A DNA stretch of 40,675 nucleotides from an uncultured Mollicutes bacterium (GCA_945923475.1 CAMELE010000017.1:1-40675), one strand, 5' to 3'; shown: positions 25,229 through 33,415, numbered from the stretch's first letter. The notes: generated by a model from the sequence alone, not told the origin. Made by a program: numbers and translations.

Positions 25229-25603
25229 TCAATCTAGCAGATAATTACAAATAATACAAATATTTTTTGCATAAAATGTCGATAAATCATCTAAAATAAA
25301 TAATAATGTTTCATTTAGCCGTAGCTTATCAAAACTTAAAACTATTGATTTCTCATCCTTACAATATACATAATTAAATAATCTTGAATATTCATACGAA
25401 AAAGCTAATGAATTAATTCTATAATTTTTATCAAATAATGAATAAATTCTTAATTCATAATTATTAAGCGGAACATTTATGACATTAATATTGATATGAT
25501 ACTTTAAATAACAGCTATCACAAATAATATATTTACTCTTTTGTAGTAAATTACTAAGCTTTAATTTTTGATTAAAATATCGTTTACAAGCAAGGCACTT
25601 CAT
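25229..25603 (-). CDS. Small zinc-ribbon protein, possibly a reduced ComFC relative
   Basis: 124 aa with an N-terminal CLAC...CDSC pair (residues 3-6 and about 29-32) spaced as in the N-terminal zinc ribbon of ComFC. A second CxxC (CIIC) lies close to the C-terminus. The phosphoribosyltransferase domain of ComFC (about 240 aa in total) is absent. ComF genes stand near hpf-secA in Bacillus, which supports but does not prove the relation. The in-frame ATG at 25621 lies inside the -10 box and cannot be used. ATG 25603 with GGTGAT is chosen, leaving a very short 5' leader. Function unknown. Confidence 0.65.
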   Translation of the reverse strand: MKCLACKRYFNQKLKLSNLLQKSKYIICDSCYLKYHININVINVPLNNYELRIYSLFDKNYRINSLAFSYEYSRLFNYVYCKDEKSIVLSFDKLRLNETLLFILDDLSTFYAKNICIICNYLLD

Positions 25604-25619
25604 TTTATCACCATTTTTC

Positions 25620-25648
25620 ATTATATAAAATCACACTATTAATGTCAA
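25620..25648 (-). promoter_or_regulatory. Consensus promoter of the zinc-ribbon gene
   Basis: Minus strand TTGACA (25643-25648), 17 bases, TATAAT (25620-25625): both hexamers perfect. Transcription would start about 10 bases before the ribosome binding site and start codon, giving a near-leaderless message. Confidence 0.88.
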
Positions 25649-25725
25649 TAAACGGCTTACCTAAGGCTTTTATAAAACTATATAATGGTGAGATTATTAA
25701 TACAGCATATAAATAACTTTTTTAT

Positions 25726-25769
25726 AAAAAAAAGACCATTATTGCTAAAATGAACTCAATAACAGTCTT
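25726..25769 (-). terminator. Terminator of the priA-to-metK operon
   Basis: On the minus strand AAGAC and TTATTG pair with CAATAA and GTCTT (a two-base internal mismatch between them), followed by eight T. It starts about 19 bases after the metK stop. Confidence 0.85.
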
Positions 25770-25787
25770 ATTATGTCTAAATAATTT

Positions 25788-26939
25788 TTATATTAATTTT
25801 TTAAATACATCTACCTTATCTAAATGCTCCCATGGTAAATCAATATCATTTCTACCGAAATGACCATAAGCCGCTGTCTTAGAATATATTGGTCGTTTTA
25901 AATCTAATGATTCAATAATACCCTTTGGAGTAAGCTTAAAGTTTTCTTTAATTGCTTGTTCAATTAGTCTTTCAGAAACCTTTGCAGTACCAAATGTATC
26001 TACTAAAATACTTGTAGGCTCCGCTACACCAATAGCATAGGATAATTGAATTTGACATTTTGAAGCAACTCCGGATGCAACTACATTTTTGGCAATATAT
26101 CTTGCCATATATGAAGCACTTCTATCTACCTTAGATGGGTCTTTTCCTGAAAAAGCACCACCGCCATGACAAGCAGCTCCACCATATGTATCAACGATAA
26201 TTTTTCTACCAGTTAAGCCAGAATCACCTTGAGGTCCACCAACAACAAAGCGTCCTGTAGGATTAAATAAATACTTTGTATTAGCATCAACCAAATTAGC
26301 TGGAATTATTTTATCTACAACCTCGCGCTTAATGTCATCCGCAAGAGTCTTCATATCAACCTCAGGAGAATGCTGAGTAGAAATTAAAACTGTATCTACA
26401 CGCATAATTTTACCATCATCATCATATTCGACAGTTACCTGTGTCTTTCCATCAGGCCTTAAATATGCTAATGTTCCATCTTTTCTAACATCAGTTAATT
26501 TTTTAGCAAGACGTTGAGCTAATGTAATTGCAAGTGGCATATATACATCAGTTTCATCACACGCATATCCAAACATCATACCCTGGTCACCAGCACCCTG
26601 CTCGTGGTTTTGTGATTCATCAACACCCATTGCAATATCTGGAGATTGAGGATCAATTGCAGTTAAAACTGCTAAATTTTCAGCATCAAAGCCAAATTTT
26701 CCTCTTGTATATCCAATCTCAGCAACCTTATCTCTTACAATTTTTTGTACGTCAACGTAATGATTAGTCGTAATTTCCCCAAATACAACACATAAACCTG
26801 TTGTAACAATTGTTTCACATGCAACACGTCCATTTGGATCATTTGCTAAAATATCATCTAATATTGCATCACTGATTTGGTCACAAATTTTATCAGGATG
26901 TCCTTCAGTTACAGATTCAGAAGTAAAAAATCTAGGCAT
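25788..26939 (-). CDS. metK: S-adenosylmethionine synthetase
   Basis: MetK makes SAM from methionine and ATP. Signatures are [24 protein letters not shown] near the start, [12 protein letters not shown], the P-loop-like [22 protein letters not shown], and the C-terminal YGHFGR. Length 383 aa. The true start is ATG 26939, preceded by AAGGAGG and overlapping the TSCPD gene by 8 bases; an upstream in-frame ATG at 26963 is rejected. It is the last gene of the transcript that begins with the SAM riboswitch at 31829-31918, five genes upstream. The gene for the SAM-making enzyme would therefore be repressed by its own product. A terminator follows. Confidence 0.98.
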   Translation of the reverse strand: MPRFFTSESVTEGHPDKICDQISDAILDDILANDPNGRVACETIVTTGLCVVFGEITTNHYVDVQKIVRDKVAEIGYTRGKFGFDAENLAVLTAIDPQSPDIAMGVDESQNHEQGAGDQGMMFGYACDETDVYMPLAITLAQRLAKKLTDVRKDGTLAYLRPDGKTQVTVEYDDDGKIMRVDTVLISTQHSPEVDMKTLADDIKREVVDKIIPANLVDANTKYLFNPTGRFVVGGPQGDSGLTGRKIIVDTYGGAACHGGGAFSGKDPSKVDRSASYMARYIAKNVVASGVASKCQIQLSYAIGVAEPTSILVDTFGTAKVSERLIEQAIKENFKLTPKGIIESLDLKRPIYSKTAAYGHFGRNDIDLPWEHLDKVDVFKKLI

Positions 26940-27189
26940 TGTCAATAACCTCCTTAATTGCACATGCTAATTGATCAGCACAGCTTGTATTACGAGGGCC
27001 ACAGGTATTACCTTTTAGTATTTCCATAATTTCCTTCATTGGTTTTCCCTCGCAAAGCTTACCAATAGCTTTTAAATTTCCATTACAGCCAGAAATAAAT
27101 TTTAGATTATGAATAAGACCATTTTCATCATAATCAAAATCAATTTGCTTCGAACACGTTCCTTGTGTTAAATAAGTTTTATGCTCCAT
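26932..27189 (-). CDS. TSCPD-domain protein (TIGR03905-like)
   Basis: 85 aa. This is the small four-cysteine TSCPD family protein: [10 protein letters not shown] at the start, ISGCNGNL in the middle, and [16 protein letters not shown] at the end. The domain also occurs at the C-terminus of class II ribonucleotide reductases, but stand-alone members are uncharacterised; metal or nucleotide binding is only suggested. ATG 27189 has a perfect AGGAGG. The longer frame upstream overlaps the HD-like gene and is rejected. It is coupled to metK by an 8-base overlap. Confidence 0.85.
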   Translation of the reverse strand: MEHKTYLTQGTCSKQIDFDYDENGLIHNLKFISGCNGNLKAIGKLCEGKPMKEIMEILKGNTCGPRNTSCADQLACAIKEVIDNA

Positions 27190-27199
27190 AAATAACCTC

Positions 27200-28486
27200 C
27201 TAAAAATTATCATAAATTTTTTCAAATTGATCCTGAAAGCGGATAAATCTTTCAAATACATTTACACTAAAGTATTTACTAAACTCATTCTTTAATGTAT
27301 CTATAGTTAAACTATGATTATATGGACGCTTATAGCTTTTTAAGCTACGTAAGCTTACATACATATCAGATATTAAAATGATTTGCTCCTCTTCAGTTTT
27401 TTTATTTTCAACTAAATATTTACTTCTCTCTTCATCTACAATTCCGTATGAATGAGCTCTTAATATTTCGTCACATAGTCTATCAAGCTCTAATCGCTTA
27501 ATAATCTCATTACCTAAGGATGCCTGATTCCTTAGATATTCAAATTTAGCATCATTATCCTCAATCGAATCTGTCACCAAATCAACAGTTTTAGTAATAT
27601 GGACTAAAGAATATTCATAAATTTTCATACATTTATCTGGATTATATCCCATTATTTCACTAAAGCGCTTAGCAACCTGACTGACAACCTCAACATGCTC
27701 TTTTTCAGATTTAGACACCATATTATTATTAATTGTAACTGTAAACATTTCATTTACAATACTAGTAAATTCATCTTGGACCTCTTTTCTTTTAATAAGC
27801 TCAATACGTCTTTGGTCTTGCATATACTGAGTGATAGACACAATAACATAAAGAACTAATATAAATGAGGCTAAGATAATTGTTCTTAAGCATATATCTG
27901 CAAAGGCTTCGGAGGAAAGAAACTCACCAATTTGTTGGAGGAGGTTTCCTTCAAACTCAGTGCTTACCATATTATAAGTAATTGATAAATGAAGAATTGT
28001 AATTATTACTATAAACCAATATGATATTGTTTTAAGTAATTTTTTATTTTGATACAAGCTAACTACAACTAGTGAATAATATATAAGCATATATCCTGCT
28101 TCACCAAAGCTTGTATTACCCGTTTTCATTTTCATATAAATTATTATTGATGATAAAAACATGTAAAAACAAGCTATATACATTGCAATTGTTTGATGCA
28201 TCATATCATCCTTATGCTTAAAAATCATATTCTTTAGTGTTTTATTTATCAAAATAGTTAACGGGAATAATATCGCAGTTAATACCCAATTCGAGTTTGT
28301 ATTAGTAATAGCTGAAATGATAGTCATCAAGATGGAATATACTAAGTTTGATACGAAAATAATGTTTTTTATAACAATATTACGTCTAAATAATACTTGG
28401 GTTTCATCAGAAATATCAATACCTTTTTCAAATCCAAATAAATCATTAAAAATTTGACCAAACGATATTTTTTTTAATTTTTTCAA
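27200..28486 (-). CDS. Multi-pass membrane protein with degenerate HD-GYP domain
   Basis: 428 aa. Six or so transmembrane helices (about 38-225) are followed by a helical cytoplasmic domain (about 245-425) that aligns by eye with HD-GYP phosphodiesterases: EHVEVVSQVAKRFSEIMGY, then NQASLGNEIIKRL, then ISDMYVSLRSLKSYKRPYN and the terminal RFIRFQDQFEKIY. The catalytic residues are largely lost: the HD pair is HI (YSLVHITKTVDL), and the later His and GYP region is replaced by AHSYGIVDEERS. It is probably a sensor or binding protein rather than an enzyme. The start is TTG 28486 with GTGAGGTGG. An extended -10 (TGCTATAAT) upstream may give extra transcription. It lies between fmt and the TSCPD gene in the SAM-riboswitch operon. 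Confidence 0.7.
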   Translation of the reverse strand: MKKLKKISFGQIFNDLFGFEKGIDISDETQVLFRRNIVIKNIIFVSNLVYSILMTIISAITNTNSNWVLTAILFPLTILINKTLKNMIFKHKDDMMHQTIAMYIACFYMFLSSIIIYMKMKTGNTSFGEAGYMLIYYSLVVVSLYQNKKLLKTISYWFIVIITILHLSITYNMVSTEFEGNLLQQIGEFLSSEAFADICLRTIILASFILVLYVIVSITQYMQDQRRIELIKRKEVQDEFTSIVNEMFTVTINNNMVSKSEKEHVEVVSQVAKRFSEIMGYNPDKCMKIYEYSLVHITKTVDLVTDSIEDNDAKFEYLRNQASLGNEIIKRLELDRLCDEILRAHSYGIVDEERSKYLVENKKTEEEQIILISDMYVSLRSLKSYKRPYNHSLTIDTLKNEFSKYFSVNVFERFIRFQDQFEKIYDNF

Positions 28487-28535
28487 GATGCCACCTCACT
28501 TTACAACATATTATAGCATTTTTCTTTGTTAAATA

Positions 28536-29453
28536 CTATTGAAAGTAATCATTAACCTTGAACATTTTTTGGCCATTTAGAAAATCTTTAATATTTACTT
28601 GCTTCTTACCAGGGACTTGGAGGATTTCAACCTTAATTGCATCATCCTTACATTTGATTATTAATGCCTTGTTAATCTCTAAAATTAGACCTGGTAATTT
28701 ATCACTAATATCCTTTACAATTGAAGCTTGATATATTTTTATTCTATTATTATTAAATAATGCATATGCCCCTGGATTTAATGATAGACCTCTAATTTGA
28801 TTAAAAACCTCAATTGCACTTCTATTAAAATCAATTTTTTCTTCTTCCTTACTAATATTGGGTGAAATTGTGGCTAATGATTCGTCTTGCTCATCACCTA
28901 AATTTTTTCCATTATATATATCTTCAATATTATCCATTAAAAGCTTAGCTCCTAAAATAGAAAGCTTTGAGAATAAAGATGTATTATTATCTTCATTTAA
29001 TATAGGAATGCTAGCTTTAGCGTACATTCTACCAGCATCCATTTTTTTAACCATTTCCATGATAGTTACTCCAGTTTCCTTATCTCCCTCCATTATTGCT
29101 CGTTGGATTGGTGCACCTCCACGATGAAGAGGTAATAGTGATCCATGAACATTAATAGCCTTTTTATAAAGCTTTAAAATCCTACTTGGTATAAATTGAC
29201 CATATGCTGCCGTAACAATCATATCCGCTTCAATATTTTTAAAATAGTCATACGAATCCTTAATAAACTGAGGCTGATAGGTTTTAAGCCCAAGCTCACG
29301 AGCCTTTTCGATTACAGGCGGTTCATGAAGAATAGCCTTCCTACCCTCTGGCTTAGCCGGTTGTGAAACAACAAGCACAACTTCATATTTTTCATTTAAC
29401 GCAACAAGCGAAGGAATCGCAAATTCAGGAGTTCCCATAAAAATAATTTTCAT
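28536..29453 (-). CDS. fmt: Methionyl-tRNA formyltransferase
   Basis: Fmt formylates initiator Met-tRNA using 10-formyl-THF. The N-terminal catalytic domain opens MKIIFMGTPEFAIPSL. It contains INVHGSLLPLHRGGAPIQRAI (the SLLP loop with its catalytic Asn and His) and GVTIMEMVKKMDAG. The C-terminal OB-like tRNA-binding domain runs from about 205. Length 305 aa is normal. The start is 4 bases after priA with AAGGATGTGA. A common Bacillus partner gene, def, is not seen here. Its place under SAM control beside metK ties it to methionine use. Confidence 0.97.
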   Translation of the reverse strand: MKIIFMGTPEFAIPSLVALNEKYEVVLVVSQPAKPEGRKAILHEPPVIEKARELGLKTYQPQFIKDSYDYFKNIEADMIVTAAYGQFIPSRILKLYKKAINVHGSLLPLHRGGAPIQRAIMEGDKETGVTIMEMVKKMDAGRMYAKASIPILNEDNNTSLFSKLSILGAKLLMDNIEDIYNGKNLGDEQDESLATISPNISKEEEKIDFNRSAIEVFNQIRGLSLNPGAYALFNNNRIKIYQASIVKDISDKLPGLILEINKALIIKCKDDAIKVEILQVPGKKQVNIKDFLNGQKMFKVNDYFQ

Positions 29454-29457
29454 TATA

Positions 29458-31782
29458 TCACATCCTTTTTATCTGTAAAAATACATCCTTTTTGACTGCA
29501 AAGCTTTCGTTAATTGAAGATAAAACTGATATATCTTCTTCATTCATCCTAATTATCATTTGAAATATAAATTTATCCTTTATTTTAAAAATGTAATTTG
29601 GAATTGGTCCCAAAATCATGATTTTCTCATTATGCTTAAGTAATGCATTTTTTATATTATTAATTTCCGAAAAAGCTTTATTCTTATCAATCGAGTAAAC
29701 CAAAATTTCGATCATATTGGTAAACGGTGGATTATTAGCACGCTTGCGATAGATAATTTCTTCATCATAAAACATATTATAATTATGAACTGATGCGGCT
29801 CTAATTGCAATATGTAAAGGATTATAGGTTTGAATGATAACCTTACCATCCGTATCCTTTCTTCCGGCTCTTCCAGAAGCCTGCTCTAGCAAATCATATG
29901 TTTTTTCAAACGAATCATAAAATGGCATTTTAAGTCCTAAATCCGCATTTACAATTCCAACTAGGCTAACAAGGGGGAAATCAAGTCCTTTAGCTACAAC
30001 CTGAGTACCTAACAAAATATCGGCCTCATGATTTAAAAATTTTGTAATTATTTCATCATGTGCATTTTTTTTACTTGTTGAATCAGAATCCATTCTAATT
30101 ACTCTTGCCTCTGGTAATAAATTTGTTATTTCCTCTTCTAGCTTTTGCGTTCCATCACCCAAAAACCGAATATATCTAGAGCCACATTTAGGACATATAC
30201 TTGGAACATACGTTTGATACCCACAATAATGGCAGACAAGACGTTCAGTCGATTTATGATACGTAAGAGATATATCACAATGAGGACATTTAACCTCTTC
30301 TCCACATGATCTACACATTACAAATGTAGAATATCCTCTTCTATTGATTAACAAAACAGCTTGTTCATTTTTATTAAACGTCTCAATTAATGCTTCCTTA
30401 AGTGGTCTTGAAATCACACTACGACAGCCTGCCTTGAGCTCATCTTTCATATCTACTATAAATGAAATAGGCAATGGTCGATTATTTGCTCTTTTTTTAA
30501 GCTCGATTAGTTTAAGCTTACCTTCGTTAGCGTTATAATATGTAGTAACAAGAGGAGTTGCACTTCCATATACTAAAGGGCAATTATGATATTGAGCTCT
30601 TAGTGCCGCAACATAATGGGCATCATATCTAGGATTCGTATCCTGAATATACGATTCTGAGTGCTCCTCATCAAGAATTATTATCCCAATATTATTCATC
30701 GGAACAAATAATGCACTTCTAGGACCAACCACAATTCTAGCTGTATTATTCTTAATCTTTCTCCATTCATCAAAGCGTTCTCCATCAGAAAGCCTTGAGT
30801 GCATAATCGCAACTAAATTTCCAAAACGAGCTTTAAACCGTGAAGCCATTTGAGGTGTTAAGGATATTTCTGGAACGAGCATTATAGCCTGCTTACCTAA
30901 ATTAAGAGTTTCCTCAATTAAATTTAAATAAATTTCTGTTTTACCAGAGCCACATATACCTTTTATTAAAAACTCATCAAATTTATTAAAGCTTCCCTTT
31001 ATTTGATTAAATGCTAACTTTTGCTCATCATTTAAGATAACTTTCTTATCTAGAACCTCAGTATATTTTACACTCCTAAAGTCTTCCTCTAAAGATAGTC
31101 TTAAAACATTGTTTTTTATCATTGTTTTAATAGTAGATGCAGAATATCCTAAATCATTGACCAAAATACTTATCTCTTGACGTCCGTTGTTTTCTAATAA
31201 ATACTTGATAATTTCTTTTTGTTTAGATGTAGATGCTAAAGACTCATCCTCAACGTAAACGATTTTCTTATATTTAATTGAACCCTTTTGCTCAAAATCA
31301 TTTGTAATAGTAATTAAAGAGCGCTCCTTTAGATGCTTTATATCCTTCAAATTTTCAACAAAATCATTCAAAGGCGCTCGTATTCTTCCATTAAGTATTA
31401 TATTGATTGATTCAATACTATTATCATAGTTTGTAAAATCAACTATTTTAACATATTTACCTTTTAATGAGTTAGGAATCATCATAAAATAATTTTCAAT
31501 TAAAAAAGAATAATAGTATGCACTTAGTTTCTTACCTAATAAAATCATTTCCTCTGATAAAACCGGTTCAATATCTAATAAGCTTATGATTTCCTTTAAT
31601 TTATATTCGGGATTAGCTTCTTCTTTTAATTCGATAACAATCCCCATTAAATTTCTTTTACCAAATGGGGCAAAGACTCTTATACCAGGACAAATAATAT
31701 CTTCATATTTTTTTGGTACTACATATTCAAATGCTTTATTTAGTTGACTGTTTTTGATATCTAATACAACTGAAGCTATCAT
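29458..31782 (-). CDS. priA: Primosomal replication restart helicase PriA
   Basis: PriA recognises stalled forks and D-loops and reloads the replicative helicase. The N-terminal DNA-binding domain (1-200) has APFGKRNLMGIVIEL. The helicase core has Walker A GICGSGKTE, DEEHSESY, and PRYDAHYVAALR. The zinc cluster is CRSCGEEVKCPHCD, then CHYCGYQ and CPKCGS. The C-terminal ASGRAGRKDTDGKVIIQTY motif is present. Length 774 aa from ATG 31782. An in-frame ATG five codons earlier lies in the riboswitch terminator's T-run, and the GGAGG between them supports 31782. It is the first gene after the SAM riboswitch and is cotranscribed with fmt. Confidence 0.97.
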   Translation of the reverse strand: MIASVVLDIKNSQLNKAFEYVVPKKYEDIICPGIRVFAPFGKRNLMGIVIELKEEANPEYKLKEIISLLDIEPVLSEEMILLGKKLSAYYYSFLIENYFMMIPNSLKGKYVKIVDFTNYDNSIESINIILNGRIRAPLNDFVENLKDIKHLKERSLITITNDFEQKGSIKYKKIVYVEDESLASTSKQKEIIKYLLENNGRQEISILVNDLGYSASTIKTMIKNNVLRLSLEEDFRSVKYTEVLDKKVILNDEQKLAFNQIKGSFNKFDEFLIKGICGSGKTEIYLNLIEETLNLGKQAIMLVPEISLTPQMASRFKARFGNLVAIMHSRLSDGERFDEWRKIKNNTARIVVGPRSALFVPMNNIGIIILDEEHSESYIQDTNPRYDAHYVAALRAQYHNCPLVYGSATPLVTTYYNANEGKLKLIELKKRANNRPLPISFIVDMKDELKAGCRSVISRPLKEALIETFNKNEQAVLLINRRGYSTFVMCRSCGEEVKCPHCDISLTYHKSTERLVCHYCGYQTYVPSICPKCGSRYIRFLGDGTQKLEEEITNLLPEARVIRMDSDSTSKKNAHDEIITKFLNHEADILLGTQVVAKGLDFPLVSLVGIVNADLGLKMPFYDSFEKTYDLLEQASGRAGRKDTDGKVIIQTYNPLHIAIRAASVHNYNMFYDEEIIYRKRANNPPFTNMIEILVYSIDKNKAFSEINNIKNALLKHNEKIMILGPIPNYIFKIKDKFIFQMIIRMNEEDISVLSSINESFAVKKDVFLQIKRM

Positions 31783-31799
31783 TTTTCCTCCAAACAAAT

Positions 31800-31823
31800 A
31801 AAAAAGTCCACAATGGACTTTTA
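31800..31823 (-). terminator. SAM riboswitch terminator
   Basis: AAAAGTCCA pairs with TGGACTTTT around a three-base loop, followed by a T-run, immediately before priA. Its 5' arm (GUCCAU) can alternatively pair with the aptamer's closing strand (AUGGAU), giving an antiterminator. Confidence 0.9.
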
Positions 31824-31828
31824 TTTTG

Positions 31829-31918
31829 ATCCATCATTCAAGCTTTAGCACCGAGCTAATATAATTAGGGGTTGCTGAAGGGTCATCGAGCTTGTCTCTC
31901 ACCTTCTCTTTATGGTAT
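31829..31918 (-). promoter_or_regulatory. SAM-I (S-box) riboswitch aptamer
   Basis: On the minus strand the conserved S-box elements appear in order: AUAAAGAG, GAAGGUGAG (P2 and the following stem), AGAC and GC in the loop, GAUGA, CCUUCAGCAACC (P2 3' strand and core), a P3 helix CCCUAA/UUAG, and GGUGCUAA. AGC in the loop can pair with GCU of GGUGCUAA, the pseudoknot of the family. P1 is CCAU/AUGG, extended by GAU/AUC. The usual P4 helix after GGUGCUAA appears absent or very short. SAM binding would stabilise P1, freeing the terminator at 31800. Downstream genes are priA, fmt, the HD-like gene, the TSCPD gene and metK. Confidence 0.92.
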
Positions 31919-31933
31919 TATCGAATTCAATTT

Positions 31934-31962
31934 ATTATACAATATTAAGTATTGATTTGCAA
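31934..31962 (-). promoter_or_regulatory. Promoter of the SAM-riboswitch operon
   Basis: Minus strand TTGCAA (31957-31962), 17 bases, TATAAT (31934-31939). The -10 lies about 15 bases upstream of the aptamer, so the transcript would begin right at the riboswitch. Confidence 0.88.
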
Positions 31963-31983
31963 TACAAGACACAAAATTTATGC

Positions 31984-33225
31984 TTAGATTATTCTTATAT
32001 TTAAAGCAATTTCTTCATCAATTAATTGTGCTCTTAGAAGTGGCTTTGATAAGCTTTTAATAACAAAATACATTAAAGCTGATTGAGGAAGTAAATAAAC
32101 TAAATTCTTAGGTAATTCCATTGTTAATAAATACCAAGAAAATGAAAAGCTGTAATCATTTATAATCCACCACCAAAGTGTTCCAAGAACTGTATTTACA
32201 AATAGATTTACAAATATTCTTGCAAACAAGCACTTCATAAATGAAACTCTCGTTCGATATAAGCACAAGGCATAAATCAAGCCCGATAGCATTGCAGATA
32301 ACGTATAGCCTAGGAAAAATACACCATCTGGTTTAACAATATAGCCAATTATATCCGAACAAAATCCAATCGTAATACCTGCAATCGGTCCATATAGCAT
32401 TGAAATTATACTAAAAACCAAATATCCTATTCCTAGACCTAAATTACCGAATCCAGATGGTAAAGGAATAAATTTAGCACATAATTGTAAAGCAAATAGA
32501 ATTGCTATTGTAACACAATTCCTTAAGGATTTTAGTTCCTTAACTGATGCTTTAAAGTAATTTAAATGAAATGGAGTTTTAAATATCCTTTCATTATCAT
32601 ATGGTAATGTATCTATAAGTGCTTCCTTATAAACAATATGTAAAATCAATAAAATAATTAATGATACTCCAAAACCAATAGCCATTCCATATAGAAAAAA
32701 CACATATTCCTTTTGACTTCCTATATTTACAACAATACTTTCTTCTAAAACCTTCGAATTATCTGATGTAACTTCTTCACCATTTCTTAAAATATATATC
32801 GGATTTTCTGATGAGTCGGTAATCATTCTTTTCATAAATCTTCTAGCCTGTTGCCACGAATTAAATTGCCTTTTTTCAATCCTCAATACAAACAAATCAT
32901 CTTTCTTTTCAATACTAGAGCCTTTTGCTACAGCCCTCGTATCGACATAATCAAAGGACGAATATGGATATTTTTGGGTTTCTTCATTATAACCTTGTAT
33001 TCTTTCTCCTTCAATTTTATCTTTAATTGAAATAATATAATCTTCCGTTACAATTTTGTCTGAATCAAGGCTTGAAGCCTTAAATGTAATCTGATATACA
33101 TCATGTGTCGGATTATAAAAGTAATATATAGAAATAGCCATTATTCCTCCGATAATGATGGACAATAATAAAACAAACATTAGATGTGACTGCACAAATT
33201 TTAAATAATTCTTGATTTTTACCAT
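31984..33225 (-). CDS. folT: FolT-type folate ECF transporter S-component fused to a Wzz-like N-terminal module
   Basis: 413 aa. Residues about 237-413 are an ECF S-component of the folate type: AILFA (241-245) is the AxxxA contact motif of helix 1. PSGFGNLGLGIGYLVFSI, MLYGPIAGITIGFCSDIIGYI and FFLGYTLSAMLSGLIYAL are typical FolT stretches. Such subunits bind folate and use shared EcfA/A'/T energising proteins, not in this window. The first 200 residues are extra: one helix (15-37), a soluble, predicted extracytoplasmic domain (38-170) and a second helix (174-199), a topology like Wzz/YveK chain-length proteins. The THF riboswitch directly upstream supports the substrate. ATG 33225; its GGAGG lies in the riboswitch P1 stem. 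Confidence 0.85.
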   Translation of the reverse strand: MVKIKNYLKFVQSHLMFVLLLSIIIGGIMAISIYYFYNPTHDVYQITFKASSLDSDKIVTEDYIISIKDKIEGERIQGYNEETQKYPYSSFDYVDTRAVAKGSSIEKKDDLFVLRIEKRQFNSWQQARRFMKRMITDSSENPIYILRNGEEVTSDNSKVLEESIVVNIGSQKEYVFFLYGMAIGFGVSLIILLILHIVYKEALIDTLPYDNERIFKTPFHLNYFKASVKELKSLRNCVTIAILFALQLCAKFIPLPSGFGNLGLGIGYLVFSIISMLYGPIAGITIGFCSDIIGYIVKPDGVFFLGYTLSAMLSGLIYALCLYRTRVSFMKCLFARIFVNLFVNTVLGTLWWWIINDYSFSFSWYLLTMELPKNLVYLLPQSALMYFVIKSLSKPLLRAQLIDEEIALNIRII

Positions 33226-33235
33226 AAAAAAAGAC

Positions 33236-33348
33236 CTCCATAGAGATCCACTTAATATTATGTGGATCGCAATGCCACCGCGAGTTTCTACTCTTCGTCC
33301 AACACATTATCCTAGGTGATGGCACTTTACGCGACATTGTCTATGGAG
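33236..33348 (-). promoter_or_regulatory. Tetrahydrofolate (THF-I) riboswitch
   Basis: On the minus strand P1 is a perfect 9-bp pair (CUCCAUAGA with UCUAUGGAG), and its 3' strand contains the folT ribosome binding site GGAGG. Inside are P2 (CAAUG.UC with GG.CAUUG and GCG with CGC), the conserved GCGUAAAGUG, P3 (CCA.CAC with GUG.UGG), and the ACGAAG-GAG/CUC hairpin. GCGGUGGCAUUGCGAUCC follows, matching the THF consensus end. GGAU in the P3 loop can pair with AUCC of the junction, the known pseudoknot. An extra hairpin GAUCCAC/GUGGAUC would compete with it. Folate binding should hide the ribosome binding site. Confidence 0.9.
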
Positions 33349-33350
33349 AC

Positions 33351-33359
33351 ATTATAGCA
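33351..33359 (-). promoter_or_regulatory. Extended -10 promoter of folT
   Basis: Minus strand TGCTATAAT (33351-33359), placing the start of transcription at about 33344, within the 5' strand of the riboswitch P1. No good -35 is present. Confidence 0.65.
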
Positions 33360-33415
33360 TTATTAGATTTTAAAATAAACAAAAAATTTTAAAATATCGT
33401 TATTTTATATACTTT

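Noticed and set aside
33113-33337. 74-aa open frame in another frame over the folT 5' end and riboswitch
   Set aside because: It runs across the riboswitch stems and the folT start, has no ribosome binding site and no recognisable protein sequence.
33236-33348. T-box leader before folT, because of the GCGGUGGCAUUGCG stretch resembling the T-box GGGUGGUACCGCG
   Set aside because: The leader is only about 110 bases, has no Stem I, and the other conserved elements and pseudoknot fit the THF riboswitch, which also fits the folate transporter downstream.
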